A stretch of DNA of 64,000 nucleotides from Nocardia transvalensis (GTDB taxonomy: Bacteria; Actinomycetota; Actinomycetes; Mycobacteriales; Mycobacteriaceae): the NCBI RefSeq assembly GCF_015477765.1, contig NZ_JADLQQ010000015.1:1-64000 (forward strand), in the 5' to 3' direction. The notes beneath the pieces are model-generated. The model had not been told where the DNA came from, searched no databases, and saw only the letters and a list, made by a program, of their open reading frames with translations. A program made the position numbers and the translations under genes. Shown piece by piece: positions 51,955-59,129 of this stretch. Each line of letters starts with the position of its first letter. Within the stretch, counting starts at the first letter, position 1.

Positions 51955-52092
51955 GTCGACCTCCTTCCCCGGCAGATGATCACCGGTCGGGCAAACCGTC
52001 ATCCGGTGCCCAGTCACGGCCATCCGTTTCCTCAACGGTAGCTCCGGGCAGGGTGAATGTTGCCGCACGACGGAGATCCGGCCTACACCAAT

Positions 52093-52121
52093 TTGGGCGA
52101 TAATGCACCAGACACTATGGT
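52093..52121 (+). promoter_or_regulatory. Promoter of the module type, without hairpin
   Basis: Plus strand: TTGGGC (52093-52098), 17 bases, TATGGT (52116-52121). The spacer GATAATGCACCAGACAC resembles those of the hairpin copies, and TGTCC follows at 52136. No NCYRACCA hairpin is present. It serves the H1-like protein gene at 52165. Confidence 0.6.
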
Positions 52122-52164
52122 AGAGGTGCGTGAAATGTCCCTTGGGAGCGAGGAGAGGCCGGCT

Positions 52165-52968
52165 GTGACAGAGTTCGATGTCGCCGCAGCGCGACGCACA
52201 CTGCGCGAGCGCGGGTTGAGCGATCCCGAGGTCGACCGGTTCCTTGCCAAGGAGTTGCTGTCCGCGTCGGATGTCAAGTTCATCCGGAACGTCAAAGAGG
52301 CCCGCATCGCACGGCAGGTCCTGCAGTCGTGGGGGGTGGAGGCGGTCGCCCGCGAGCCCGGCTGGCCCGGCGAATCGTTGTTCGTCGCGGCCGAAGTGTG
52401 GAAGACGATGCAGGAACACCCGGGCAAGGGGTGGCGGAAGGGCAAGACCAGGACGGGGCCGCCCACGCCGAGGGAGCCCTACAAGGTCACTCCCGAGCTG
52501 CGCGACCGGATTGTGAAACTTCACCGCACCCCGCCTGCGAAACTCGGGTTGTCGTTCGGTAAGTGGACGATGGCCCGGCTCGCCGAATACCTCCAGCAGG
52601 AGAAGATCGCCGACATCAGCAGGGAGACCGTCCGGCGCATCCTCGCCGAGGCTTCGAAGAAGGAGAAGGATCAGACGTCGGCCGGCGCCAAGAAGCCGGC
52701 GAAGAGGACACCGTCGTCGGCCGCCACCACCAAGAAGGCGACTGCCGCGGCGAAGAAGGCGGCCGCGGAGCCGGCCAAGAAGGCCGTAACCAAGAAATCT
52801 GCAGCGAAAAAGGCCACGGCAAAAAAGACCACAGTGAAAAAGGCCACGGCGGAGAAGGCCATAGCAAAAAAGGCCACGGCGAAGAAGGCCACGGCGAAGA
52901 AGGCCACAGCAAAAAAGGCCACGGCGGAGAAGCCCGCGACCAAGAAGACCGGAGCGAAGAAGGCCTGA
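52165..52968 (+). CDS. HTH protein with histone H1-like Lys/Ala tail, 267 aa
   Basis: Residues 1-95 form a helical domain (RRTLRERGLSDPEVDRFLAK, WRKGKTRTGPPTP). About 105-160 is a transposase-type winged helix (LHRTPPAKLGLSFGKWTMAR, then ISRETVRRILAEA, as in IS630-like HTH). From about 165 to the end it is a low-complexity tail of AKKA/TAKK repeats, as in histone H1 and bacterial Hup/HupB-type tails, which bind DNA nonspecifically. Likely a nucleoid-associated or silencing protein of the element. The GTG at 52165 is chosen for GAGGAGAGG upstream; ATG 52135 is an alternative. Confidence 0.78.
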   Translation: MTEFDVAAARRTLRERGLSDPEVDRFLAKELLSASDVKFIRNVKEARIARQVLQSWGVEAVAREPGWPGESLFVAAEVWKTMQEHPGKGWRKGKTRTGPPTPREPYKVTPELRDRIVKLHRTPPAKLGLSFGKWTMARLAEYLQQEKIADISRETVRRILAEASKKEKDQTSAGAKKPAKRTPSSAATTKKATAAAKKAAAEPAKKAVTKKSAAKKATAKKTTVKKATAEKAIAKKATAKKATAKKATAKKATAEKPATKKTGAKKA

Positions 52969-53040
52969 TTGATCGGGTCTGCCCGATGCGGCGACCGCCG
53001 CACCGGGCAACATCCCGCACGGATTCGGGATCCGAGCATC

Positions 53041-53919
53041 TCAGCTGGCGAAGGCGGCACTGGGAGCAGTGATGTCGCCCGACGGTGCCTCACAGAGAGT
53101 GACCAGCAGGTGATCGGCGACCGCTTCGAGGTCGTATGCGCCGAGGATCACGAAGCGGGTGGCGCCGTCCGGGCGGATTACCGCGCTGGTGTGCCGGCCC
53201 GCCGACCGCAGGGCGGCAACGAGAGCCGTGCCCAGCGCCGGGGCCAAGGTGCTGCGCCGGGTGGAGTCGCTCCATGCCGCGGCGCTCCATGCCTGTAGTT
53301 GGTGGTGCCGCTGTTTCCCGGCGGTGGATCCGTCGTCGGCAGGCCGGGCGTCGAATACTGCGGTCAGCACCGAGTGCGCAATCTGCTGCGGGTCGATGGC
53401 GCCGGCGATGACGGTGCTGCCGTTCCGTCCGGGCATCAGCACGATCGGCCGGCCATGCGTGCCGACTTGGGTGAAGGTGACGAGGAGGACGTCGGCCAGT
53501 GCTTTTACCAGCGTGGCCCGCAGCGCCGGGTCTCCCCAGTGCGCGGATCTCCATGCCTGCAGTCGTTGCTGCCACTCCGCGGGTTCGGGGGGCTGCGGCG
53601 GGGTTCGCTTGCGCTGTTGGCGGCCACGTCGGGAACGCGCCTGACTCTGTTGATCGAGGGCACGGCGACGTCGTGCCGCGCGGGCTGACTTGGATTGCCC
53701 GGCACCGGGTTTGGGTCTGAGTGGTCCGGAGATGCGGGTCAGGCGCGCCTCGTCGTTGGCCAGGGTCGTCGCCTGCCGCGGGGTGGCGGCGATGCTGAGT
53801 TCCTCGCCGGAGTCGGGCCATCGCAGACGATGATGGCCGCGGCCGTCGAGTCCCAGGTGAACCCATCCCCTGGCCCGAGCCCGTGTAAGCAAGTCCTTGA
53901 CATCCTTGGCGCTGGTCAT
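53041..53919 (-). CDS. HicA-like domain protein, 292 aa
   Basis: Residues 1-48 (DVKDLLTRARARGWVHLGLD, then GRGHHRLRWPDSGEELSIAA) match the start of HicA/YcfA-type small dsRNA-binding folds. The rest (from 75) is a basic linker (RAARRRRALDQQSQARSRRG) and two related helical repeats near WQQRLQAWRSAHWGDPALRA and HHQLQAWSAAAWSDSTRRST. No HicB antitoxin is next to it, so a classical toxin-antitoxin role is doubtful. The ATG overlaps the stop of the upstream gene (ATGA). Confidence 0.65.
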   Translation of the reverse strand: MTSAKDVKDLLTRARARGWVHLGLDGRGHHRLRWPDSGEELSIAATPRQATTLANDEARLTRISGPLRPKPGAGQSKSARAARRRRALDQQSQARSRRGRQQRKRTPPQPPEPAEWQQRLQAWRSAHWGDPALRATLVKALADVLLVTFTQVGTHGRPIVLMPGRNGSTVIAGAIDPQQIAHSVLTAVFDARPADDGSTAGKQRHHQLQAWSAAAWSDSTRRSTLAPALGTALVAALRSAGRHTSAVIRPDGATRFVILGAYDLEAVADHLLVTLCEAPSGDITAPSAAFAS

Positions 53920-55556
53920 GCGACTGTTCCCAGAGAGACGGCGGTTCGCGACCGGGACAACTCGATGACCGGCGCAGCTGCGGGCTGGGTGACGGTGACT
54001 CGTGCCGCAGCCAACCGACCACCGGTGTGCCACATCCCGGCAGTCACCGGGCACGGGTAGGCATGCATGGACCGCAGACTCCGAGTGGCTCGGCGAGCGG
54101 CGTCTTCGGTGGCATAGGCGTACTTGTGGCAAGCCGGGCACACATCACTGGAATTGCGAGCCGGCCCGAGCCAGTTGGTGGTGGCGGCTTCGACCGGTCT
54201 GCCCGGAACGGCGGCAGGCGGCTGCAGGGCTGCGGCTCGTGCCGCAGCTAGCCGACCACCGGTGTGCCAGCTTCCGGCAGTCACCGGGCACGGGTAGGCA
54301 TACTGCCGATCCTGTTCGGACGTCAGACCCCGGGCGGCACGGCGAGCGTCCTGCTCGGTGGCGTAGACGCATTTATGGCAGTCCGGGCACACACCACTGG
54401 AATTGCGAGCCAGCCCAAGATATTTGGTGATGGTCTCCTGCTGCTTGAGGCCGCTGCGCTTGACGTATCGGCGTAGCCGTTGATCGGCAGTCTCGACCGA
54501 GCTGCCCAGAACGTCGGCCAGTCGTTGGATGCTCCATCGGGACCGGGCGGCCAGGTCGAGGATCAGGTCCACTTCGCCGGGGGACAGGTTGACCCGGTGG
54601 TCGTTGCAGACGCGGCGAATAATGGCCACCTCGTCGATCCCCAGCGCCGCCCGTGGGGAATGCGCGCGGGCCCGCGGGTCATCGATCTCCTCGTCGTCCC
54701 AGCCCAGTGGAGGCACCCAACCGTCGGTGCGGGCACGGTCGCGCAATGCGCTGTCGGGTCCGACGGTCATGGACAGTTCGTCGTAGGTCGCGTCGATGGC
54801 GCGCCACAACGCTGCCGGGATCGTGCGGGATTCGGGGAGCGCGGCCAGCAGGCCGGTGACGGTCTGTTCTGGCACCTTCATCGCGGTGGCGAGCGCGGCC
54901 GGGGGATGTCCCATGGCGGCCAGCGCGCGCAGCCGCCGCTGGGCGCCGAGCGCCGGGGCGGTCTCGGTGGCGGGCAACGGACCGACAGGTATAGCGAGGA
55001 TGCGGCGGGCGACCTCGGCGTCGACGTTGCTGCTGTCATGGCGCAACACCACACTGAGGACCGGTCGTGGGAGTGCGGTGAGTGCGGCGAGATCGTCGAG
55101 GGTGCGGCCGGATTTCTGCTGCCCGCCCAGGTGGGCACGGGCGTCGGTGATGGGAACGGTTCCGGGGCCGTCGCGGCGGACGCGGCGCCCATTGAAGAGG
55201 ACGGGCGTGCCGATAGGGCGAGAATCTGCGGGGGGGTGGACCCCGCGCAGTTTCCTTGTCATCGGTCCCTGCGCGGGTGGGGTCTGAGACCCGACCGGCG
55301 ACAGGCTGACTTGGGGAACCACCCCCGCGCGCACAATCGTCGGCTCCGGCGACAGTGTAACGGACGGGGTGAATTCGGGTGTAGAGCAGGGGGTTTGACG
55401 CGCTGACCCGGTTTTCGGGGTACGCGAAGCAGACGTCTCGGGCATCGGACGCTTCTTTCGCTGGCGCGGTTGGTGAGACCGCGAATCGTTGGACGTTTCG
55501 CATGATATCGCCGCGACCACTGCTTTTCCCAAGAACGTGTCGGGTGGCGGGGTCAT
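53916..55556 (-). CDS. HTH protein with two tandem zinc-ribbon repeats, 546 aa
   Basis: The first 170 residues look disordered (Pro/Ser/Thr). HTH-like segments follow (LRALAAMGHPPAALATAMKV; LAARSRWSIQRLADVLGSSV). Then come two near-identical repeats of about 65 residues, each with NSS-x-VCPxCHK, YATExxARRA and YPCPVTAGxWHTGGRLAAAR. The Cys and His of each repeat would bind one zinc. It is a DNA-binding regulator or structural protein. Coupled by ATGA to both neighbours. Confidence 0.72.
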   Translation of the reverse strand: MTPPPDTFLGKAVVAAISCETSNDSRSHQPRQRKKRPMPETSASRTPKTGSARQTPCSTPEFTPSVTLSPEPTIVRAGVVPQVSLSPVGSQTPPAQGPMTRKLRGVHPPADSRPIGTPVLFNGRRVRRDGPGTVPITDARAHLGGQQKSGRTLDDLAALTALPRPVLSVVLRHDSSNVDAEVARRILAIPVGPLPATETAPALGAQRRLRALAAMGHPPAALATAMKVPEQTVTGLLAALPESRTIPAALWRAIDATYDELSMTVGPDSALRDRARTDGWVPPLGWDDEEIDDPRARAHSPRAALGIDEVAIIRRVCNDHRVNLSPGEVDLILDLAARSRWSIQRLADVLGSSVETADQRLRRYVKRSGLKQQETITKYLGLARNSSGVCPDCHKCVYATEQDARRAARGLTSEQDRQYAYPCPVTAGSWHTGGRLAAARAAALQPPAAVPGRPVEAATTNWLGPARNSSDVCPACHKYAYATEDAARRATRSLRSMHAYPCPVTAGMWHTGGRLAAARVTVTQPAAAPVIELSRSRTAVSLGTVA

Positions 55557-55918
55557 GACCGGTCACCTCCGGTCAGACGGCTGTGCAGCAGGCGCCGGTG
55601 GCGGTGCCAGGCCCAACTGCTCAAGAAGGTGAGGACGGCGAGCACGACGACGGCGGCGAGGACCAGGCGGCGGGCGTCGAGCCCTGCGACATCGCCGGGC
55701 AGGGTCCAGATCGGATGAGCCGCAGCGGTCACCAACACGTGGTGGTCCACCAGCCAGTGCAACGCGGGGTCGCGCCAGCCGGGGACGGCCACGAGTCCGG
55801 CGGGGACGGCGAACGCCATCAGGGTGATCAGCGCGAAGACGTCGTCGTCGGTCACGGACCCGCCGGCCCACCTGCCGTGGCCGGCGCGGTCCGGGGCGGA
55901 GGGACGGTTGCCGGGCAT
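55553..55918 (-). CDS. Membrane protein, 121 aa
   Basis: AAGGGGAG lies six bases before the ATG. Two or three hydrophobic helices: VFALITLMAFAVPAGLVAV, LVDHHVLVTAAAHPIWTLPG (weaker) and LVLAAVVVLAVLTFLSSWAW, with a basic C-terminus (HRHRRLLHSR). It heads the leftward three-gene operon next to the repeat array. Function unknown; a membrane component linked to conjugation is possible. Confidence 0.68.
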   Translation of the reverse strand: MPGNRPSAPDRAGHGRWAGGSVTDDDVFALITLMAFAVPAGLVAVPGWRDPALHWLVDHHVLVTAAAHPIWTLPGDVAGLDARRLVLAAVVVLAVLTFLSSWAWHRHRRLLHSRLTGGDRS

Positions 55919-56542
55919 GAGGTGCTCCCCTTCTTTCAGGTGCGCCGCCGCAACGGCCACCGAACGACGGGGCGGCGGCAAACTGCGGGCAGCGTGCTGG
56001 CGGTCGATGCGCCGCGGGCGGCGGCCGGTCGGGTGGTCGGTGAAAGCACCCAGTGGTGGTCGGCGACCGGTCGGCCGGTGGCAGGTGTCGGCCACTCGAG
56101 ACGTGGCGTCCGATCGCGCCGGAGAGCACGCTCGGGTTGCGAGGCGGTGGCGGCGGGGCGGCAAGGGTGGTCGCCCGGCATGGGCACCGGGATCGAGCGC
56201 CGGGCCCAGGCCGCGGTGACCGGCTCGGTGCCGGTCACGACCGAGGCCTCGGGGATCCGTCGTGCGGGGCCGTGGTCGGCGGGCTGGCGGATACCGACCG
56301 AGGGGCCGGCAGAATCCGGCAGTTCCAACCGTCGGTGATGAATGTCAGTACCGACCGCACGAGCGCGGTGCGTGCCGGAACATCTGCGGGTCGTTTCGAT
56401 GGGTTCACCTGAGCTCCTGACGTGTGCGCGTCGGGCCTCGAGGGCCCCTGTGCAGACAGGAAGGTCAGGTGCGGGAGCTCGTGTGACGGCCGCCGCTCGC
56501 GGGCGCTGGGAGCAGGGAGCGAAGCGCTTTCGCGGGTACGCG
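55919..56542. other. Non-coding interval beside the repeat arrays
   Basis: No convincing gene is present, and the open frames are shadows with Arg/Ser/Gly-rich noise. A stray CGGAACATCTG at 56376 resembles the 11-bp repeat unit of the arrays that follow. The interval probably holds the promoter of the operon starting at 55918, but no box could be chosen with confidence. Confidence 0.5.
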
Positions 56543-56619
56543 TCGAACGATCGGCGTACAGTGGCCGCACATGTGCCGAACAACCGGCTGACATCGGTCG
56601 AACACCCGTCGAACACCTG
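56543..56619 (+). repeat. 11-bp tandem repeat array, block 1 (seven units)
   Basis: Seven contiguous 11-bp units begin at 56543, 56554, 56565, 56576, 56587, 56598 and 56609. Consensus is YCGAACANNYG; the best units are TCGAACACCCG and TCGAACACCTG, others keep mainly the ACA and final G. Period equal to one helical turn puts every unit on the same DNA face, as in iterons, centromere-like partition sites or multi-site operators. Confidence 0.7.
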
Positions 56620-56719
56620 CCGCGTGTTACGCGCGCATTCGCGTGCCAAGGGAGGTACGCTCCGGGCCTGAATCCACGACTCCGAGGACCGGAGCGCCCC
56701 TCCCAGGCCCCGCGGTGTA
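56620..56719. other. Spacer between the two repeat blocks
   Basis: About 100 bases with no clear 11-bp unit and no gene. The phase of the two blocks differs by one base across it (122 bases between unit starts 56609 and 56731). Confidence 0.5.
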
Positions 56720-56829
56720 CATAACCCTCGCCGAACATCAGCGCTCCGCTCGGCGACCTGTCGCCGAATATTCGCCGGGCATTCGTCGCACAGGTGTCGA
56801 ACACTCACCCACCACTGCCCGAACAAGCG
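56720..56829 (+). repeat. 11-bp tandem repeat array, block 2 (ten units)
   Basis: Units start at 56720 (weak), 56731, 56742, 56753, 56764, 56775, 56786, 56797, 56808 and 56819, for example CCGAACATCAG, CCGAATATTCG, TCGCACAGGTG, TCGAACACTCA and CCGAACAAGCG. A single inverted copy (TTGTTCGG) lies at 56877-56884. Same consensus as block 1. It sits just past the end of the conjugation operon. Confidence 0.7.
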
Positions 56830-56901
56830 CTGTGCGTTGCGGCGGCGTCGGTCGCCAGGACGAGACTTGTCCCGGATTGTTCGGCGGTGGGTTTCGGGAT
56901 G

Positions 56902-57579
56902 TCAGTAATGGGTGCGCATCGGCAGCGCTGTGGTGACCCACCACCCCTGCGGGCCTCGTTCGGCACGCACACCGATGGAGGGACTGGTGTCGTAGACGAT
57001 CTCGACATCGGTGACGGTGGGGCCCGCCGCGCGGACGGTCACGGTGACGACCTGCGATGCGGGGACACGCCGCCAATCGGTGTGGCGGAGGCTGTCGCCC
57101 AGTTGCGGCGAAGTCCACCTGGCCACTCGTGACCACCAGTCCTCGAACCCGACGCCGGGAGTGGCCAGATCGGCGGCGAATGCGCGGGCGACGGCGACGG
57201 CGGCGGCGGTCTGGGCCGGGGGCGGCGGGGTGTCGGCGTCGCTGCCGACACCACCCGTGGGCGATGCCGATGGCGATGTGGCGCCGCCACTGGTCGGCCC
57301 GGCGGTCGGGCTGGTCACGCCGGTGGTCGGGCTGGTCGATGTGGTCGACGGGTGGCGGTCGCCGGGTGCTCCGCAGTAGTGCAGCGCCGCATACAGCAAT
57401 CCGGCAGCGACGACCCCCGCGGCGACCCGGACGACCTGACGCCGCCGTGGGTGGCGGGACCCATCGGGGGTCACGTTCATATCGCCGGCCGTTTCGGCGG
57501 GTGGACCGTCCATATGCCCGGCCGGGGTGTCCATATCGTCGCCGACGGCGGGGTGGTGGCGGTGGTGTCTGGGTGTCAC
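56902..57579 (-). CDS. Conjugation-associated membrane protein with NTF2-like domain, 225 aa
   Basis: A basic start, one membrane helix (VVRVAAGVVAAGLLYAALHY, about residues 49-68), a Ser/Thr/Pro/Gly-rich periplasmic-type linker, then a C-terminal domain of about 105 residues (ARAFAADLATPGVGFEDWWS to GWWVTTALPMRTHY). That layout fits VirB8/TcpC-like NTF2-fold proteins, which form the assembly core of Gram-positive T4SS machines (inference). The GTG overlaps the stop of the hydrolase gene (GTGA). Confidence 0.68.
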   Translation of the reverse strand: MTPRHHRHHPAVGDDMDTPAGHMDGPPAETAGDMNVTPDGSRHPRRRQVVRVAAGVVAAGLLYAALHYCGAPGDRHPSTTSTSPTTGVTSPTAGPTSGGATSPSASPTGGVGSDADTPPPPAQTAAAVAVARAFAADLATPGVGFEDWWSRVARWTSPQLGDSLRHTDWRRVPASQVVTVTVRAAGPTVTDVEIVYDTSPSIGVRAERGPQGWWVTTALPMRTHY

Positions 57580-59129
57580 GGGTGCAGTCCCTTGGCGGTC
57601 AGGTAGGACTCGGGGTTGATGCTGCGCCCGTTGAGGCGGACTTCGTAGTGCAGATGGGGGCCGTCGGCGTCGCCGGTCTCGCCGACGGTGCCGATGAGGT
57701 CACCGGCGGTGACGTGCATGCCGGGCCGGACTTTGATGCCGCCCGCGAGCTGGTGGGCGTAGAGGGTTTCGACGGTTTCGTCGTCGGAGACGATATGGAC
57801 GCATTGGCCGTAGCCGTCGCCGGAATCACCGGCCTGGGTGACCGTGCCGCCGGTGACGGCGTAGATGGGGGTGCCCGCGGGGGCGCCGAAGTCGATCCCG
57901 GCGTGGAAGCTGCCGTCACGGGGGCCGTAGTGGGAGGTGAGGGTGTACGTGCCGGGGTCGAGGGGGAGGCGGGCGGTGCCGTCACCTGGGGTGGCGGCGG
58001 CGGCTCCGGCCTGGTCGCCGTAGACGCTGATGTGGACGTGGTCGCGGTGCGCGGCGGTGTCGGCGGTGTTGCCGGCGGTCGGGTGGGTGTAGGCGCTCCA
58101 CTGTCCCGCCTGTCCCATCCCGGGCCGCTGCCAGATCTGCTCGTACCAGATGACGTAGCGGACGCCGAGGGCGTCGGCGTGGTCGATGACCCACGCCGCG
58201 ATCGCGTCGCCGTCGGCGCGGCTGCTGACCATGACGTCGACGGCGCGGCCTTCCTGATGGTCGCGGTCGACACCGGCGGGCCGGTCGCCGATGGTCGCCC
58301 ACCGGTGGGATCCGAAGGTCTGGGCGACGCAGCGCAGCACCCGCAGCGCGTCGGGGGTTAGGCCCTGTTCGGCCGGGTCATTGGTGGCCGGGCAGGTCAT
58401 TGCGGCACCGGTGCCACACAGGATGTCGTTGCCCGCGTCGTCGGCTTCCGCGGCCGCGGCGTCGCGGGTGGTGCCGGTGGGCAGCGGCGGCGCGCCGGCG
58501 GAGGCACCGCGGTTAGCGGCCAGCAGGCTGCGGGCGAGGGCCTCGTGCTGGGCATAGGCGGCGGGGAACGCGCTGCCTTGCACTGCTTGTGCGGCGACGG
58601 TGACCGGCATGGTCTGCCAGCCGGGCACCTTCTCCAGGGCCTGATAGAACTTCAGTGCCGCGATCTGCGGATTCATCAGCTCGGGCAGCGTCCCCCACCA
58701 GGGGAACTGTTGTTGGAACATGTTGACGCTGCCGTGGTCTCGGCCGACGCCGTCGTGGGGGTACTGCAGGGATTTGATGACGTCTTTCTGCTCGGGTGCC
58801 AGGCGCGGGTCGGTGCCGTCGTTGGCCAGCATCCTGAAGCCGGATTCCTGGGAGGCGGTGGCCAGGGCGATCACGACGGCCTGCTCGGGCAGGCCCAGTT
58901 GTTCGCCGACGGCGACGATGGTGGCGACGTTTCGCCGTTGGGCCTCGGCCAGTGCCCGGGGGTCGGTGGGCGGCGCGGCCGCTCCGGCGGGCAGGTCCGG
59001 GGAGCCGCAAATGCTCGATGCTTGGTAGTTCGCCGTGCTGGCAAGGATGAGCAGAGGGATGCCGATCAGCGCCACCAGACCGGCGGTCGCGAGCGCACCC
59101 AGCCCGAGGACCGCCCGCTTGCCGTTCAT
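57576..59129 (-). CDS. Conjugative cell-wall hydrolase with lysozyme-like and M23 domains, 517 aa
   Basis: Residues 7-33 are a signal-anchor (VLGLGALATAGLVALIGIPL). About 65-200 is a lysozyme/transglycosylase-like part (ALATASQESGFRMLANDG, GSVNMFQQQFPWW). A middle domain has HRWATIGD and DHQEGRAVDVMV, as in mycobacterial lipoprotein/peptidase-like domains. The C-terminal M23 metallopeptidase has HAGIDFG and GPHLHYEV. It would cut peptidoglycan locally for the transfer machine (VirB1/PrgK-like role). Coupled to both neighbours by overlaps (ATGA, GTGA). Confidence 0.85.
   Translation of the reverse strand: MNGKRAVLGLGALATAGLVALIGIPLLILASTANYQASSICGSPDLPAGAAAPPTDPRALAEAQRRNVATIVAVGEQLGLPEQAVVIALATASQESGFRMLANDGTDPRLAPEQKDVIKSLQYPHDGVGRDHGSVNMFQQQFPWWGTLPELMNPQIAALKFYQALEKVPGWQTMPVTVAAQAVQGSAFPAAYAQHEALARSLLAANRGASAGAPPLPTGTTRDAAAAEADDAGNDILCGTGAAMTCPATNDPAEQGLTPDALRVLRCVAQTFGSHRWATIGDRPAGVDRDHQEGRAVDVMVSSRADGDAIAAWVIDHADALGVRYVIWYEQIWQRPGMGQAGQWSAYTHPTAGNTADTAAHRDHVHISVYGDQAGAAAATPGDGTARLPLDPGTYTLTSHYGPRDGSFHAGIDFGAPAGTPIYAVTGGTVTQAGDSGDGYGQCVHIVSDDETVETLYAHQLAGGIKVRPGMHVTAGDLIGTVGETGDADGPHLHYEVRLNGRSINPESYLTAKGLHP

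Noticed and set aside
52616..53093. Minus-strand open frames rich in Phe/Ala/Val or Trp/Pro/Ser repeats
   Set aside because: They are antisense shadows of the Lys/Ala tail of the H1-like protein.
53041..53919. Toxin-antitoxin pair HicAB
   Set aside because: Only a HicA-like N-terminus is present, fused to a longer protein, and no HicB-like partner is adjacent.
56033..56056. A CACCGACCACCC stretch on the minus strand resembling the leader loop
   Set aside because: No -10 box, TGTC or matching stem nearby; it is not counted as a module copy.
55936..56826. Long minus-strand open frame with periodic CxxxxRR-like pattern
   Set aside because: The pattern is caused by the 11-bp DNA repeats (33 bases per 11 residues); no start site or natural composition.
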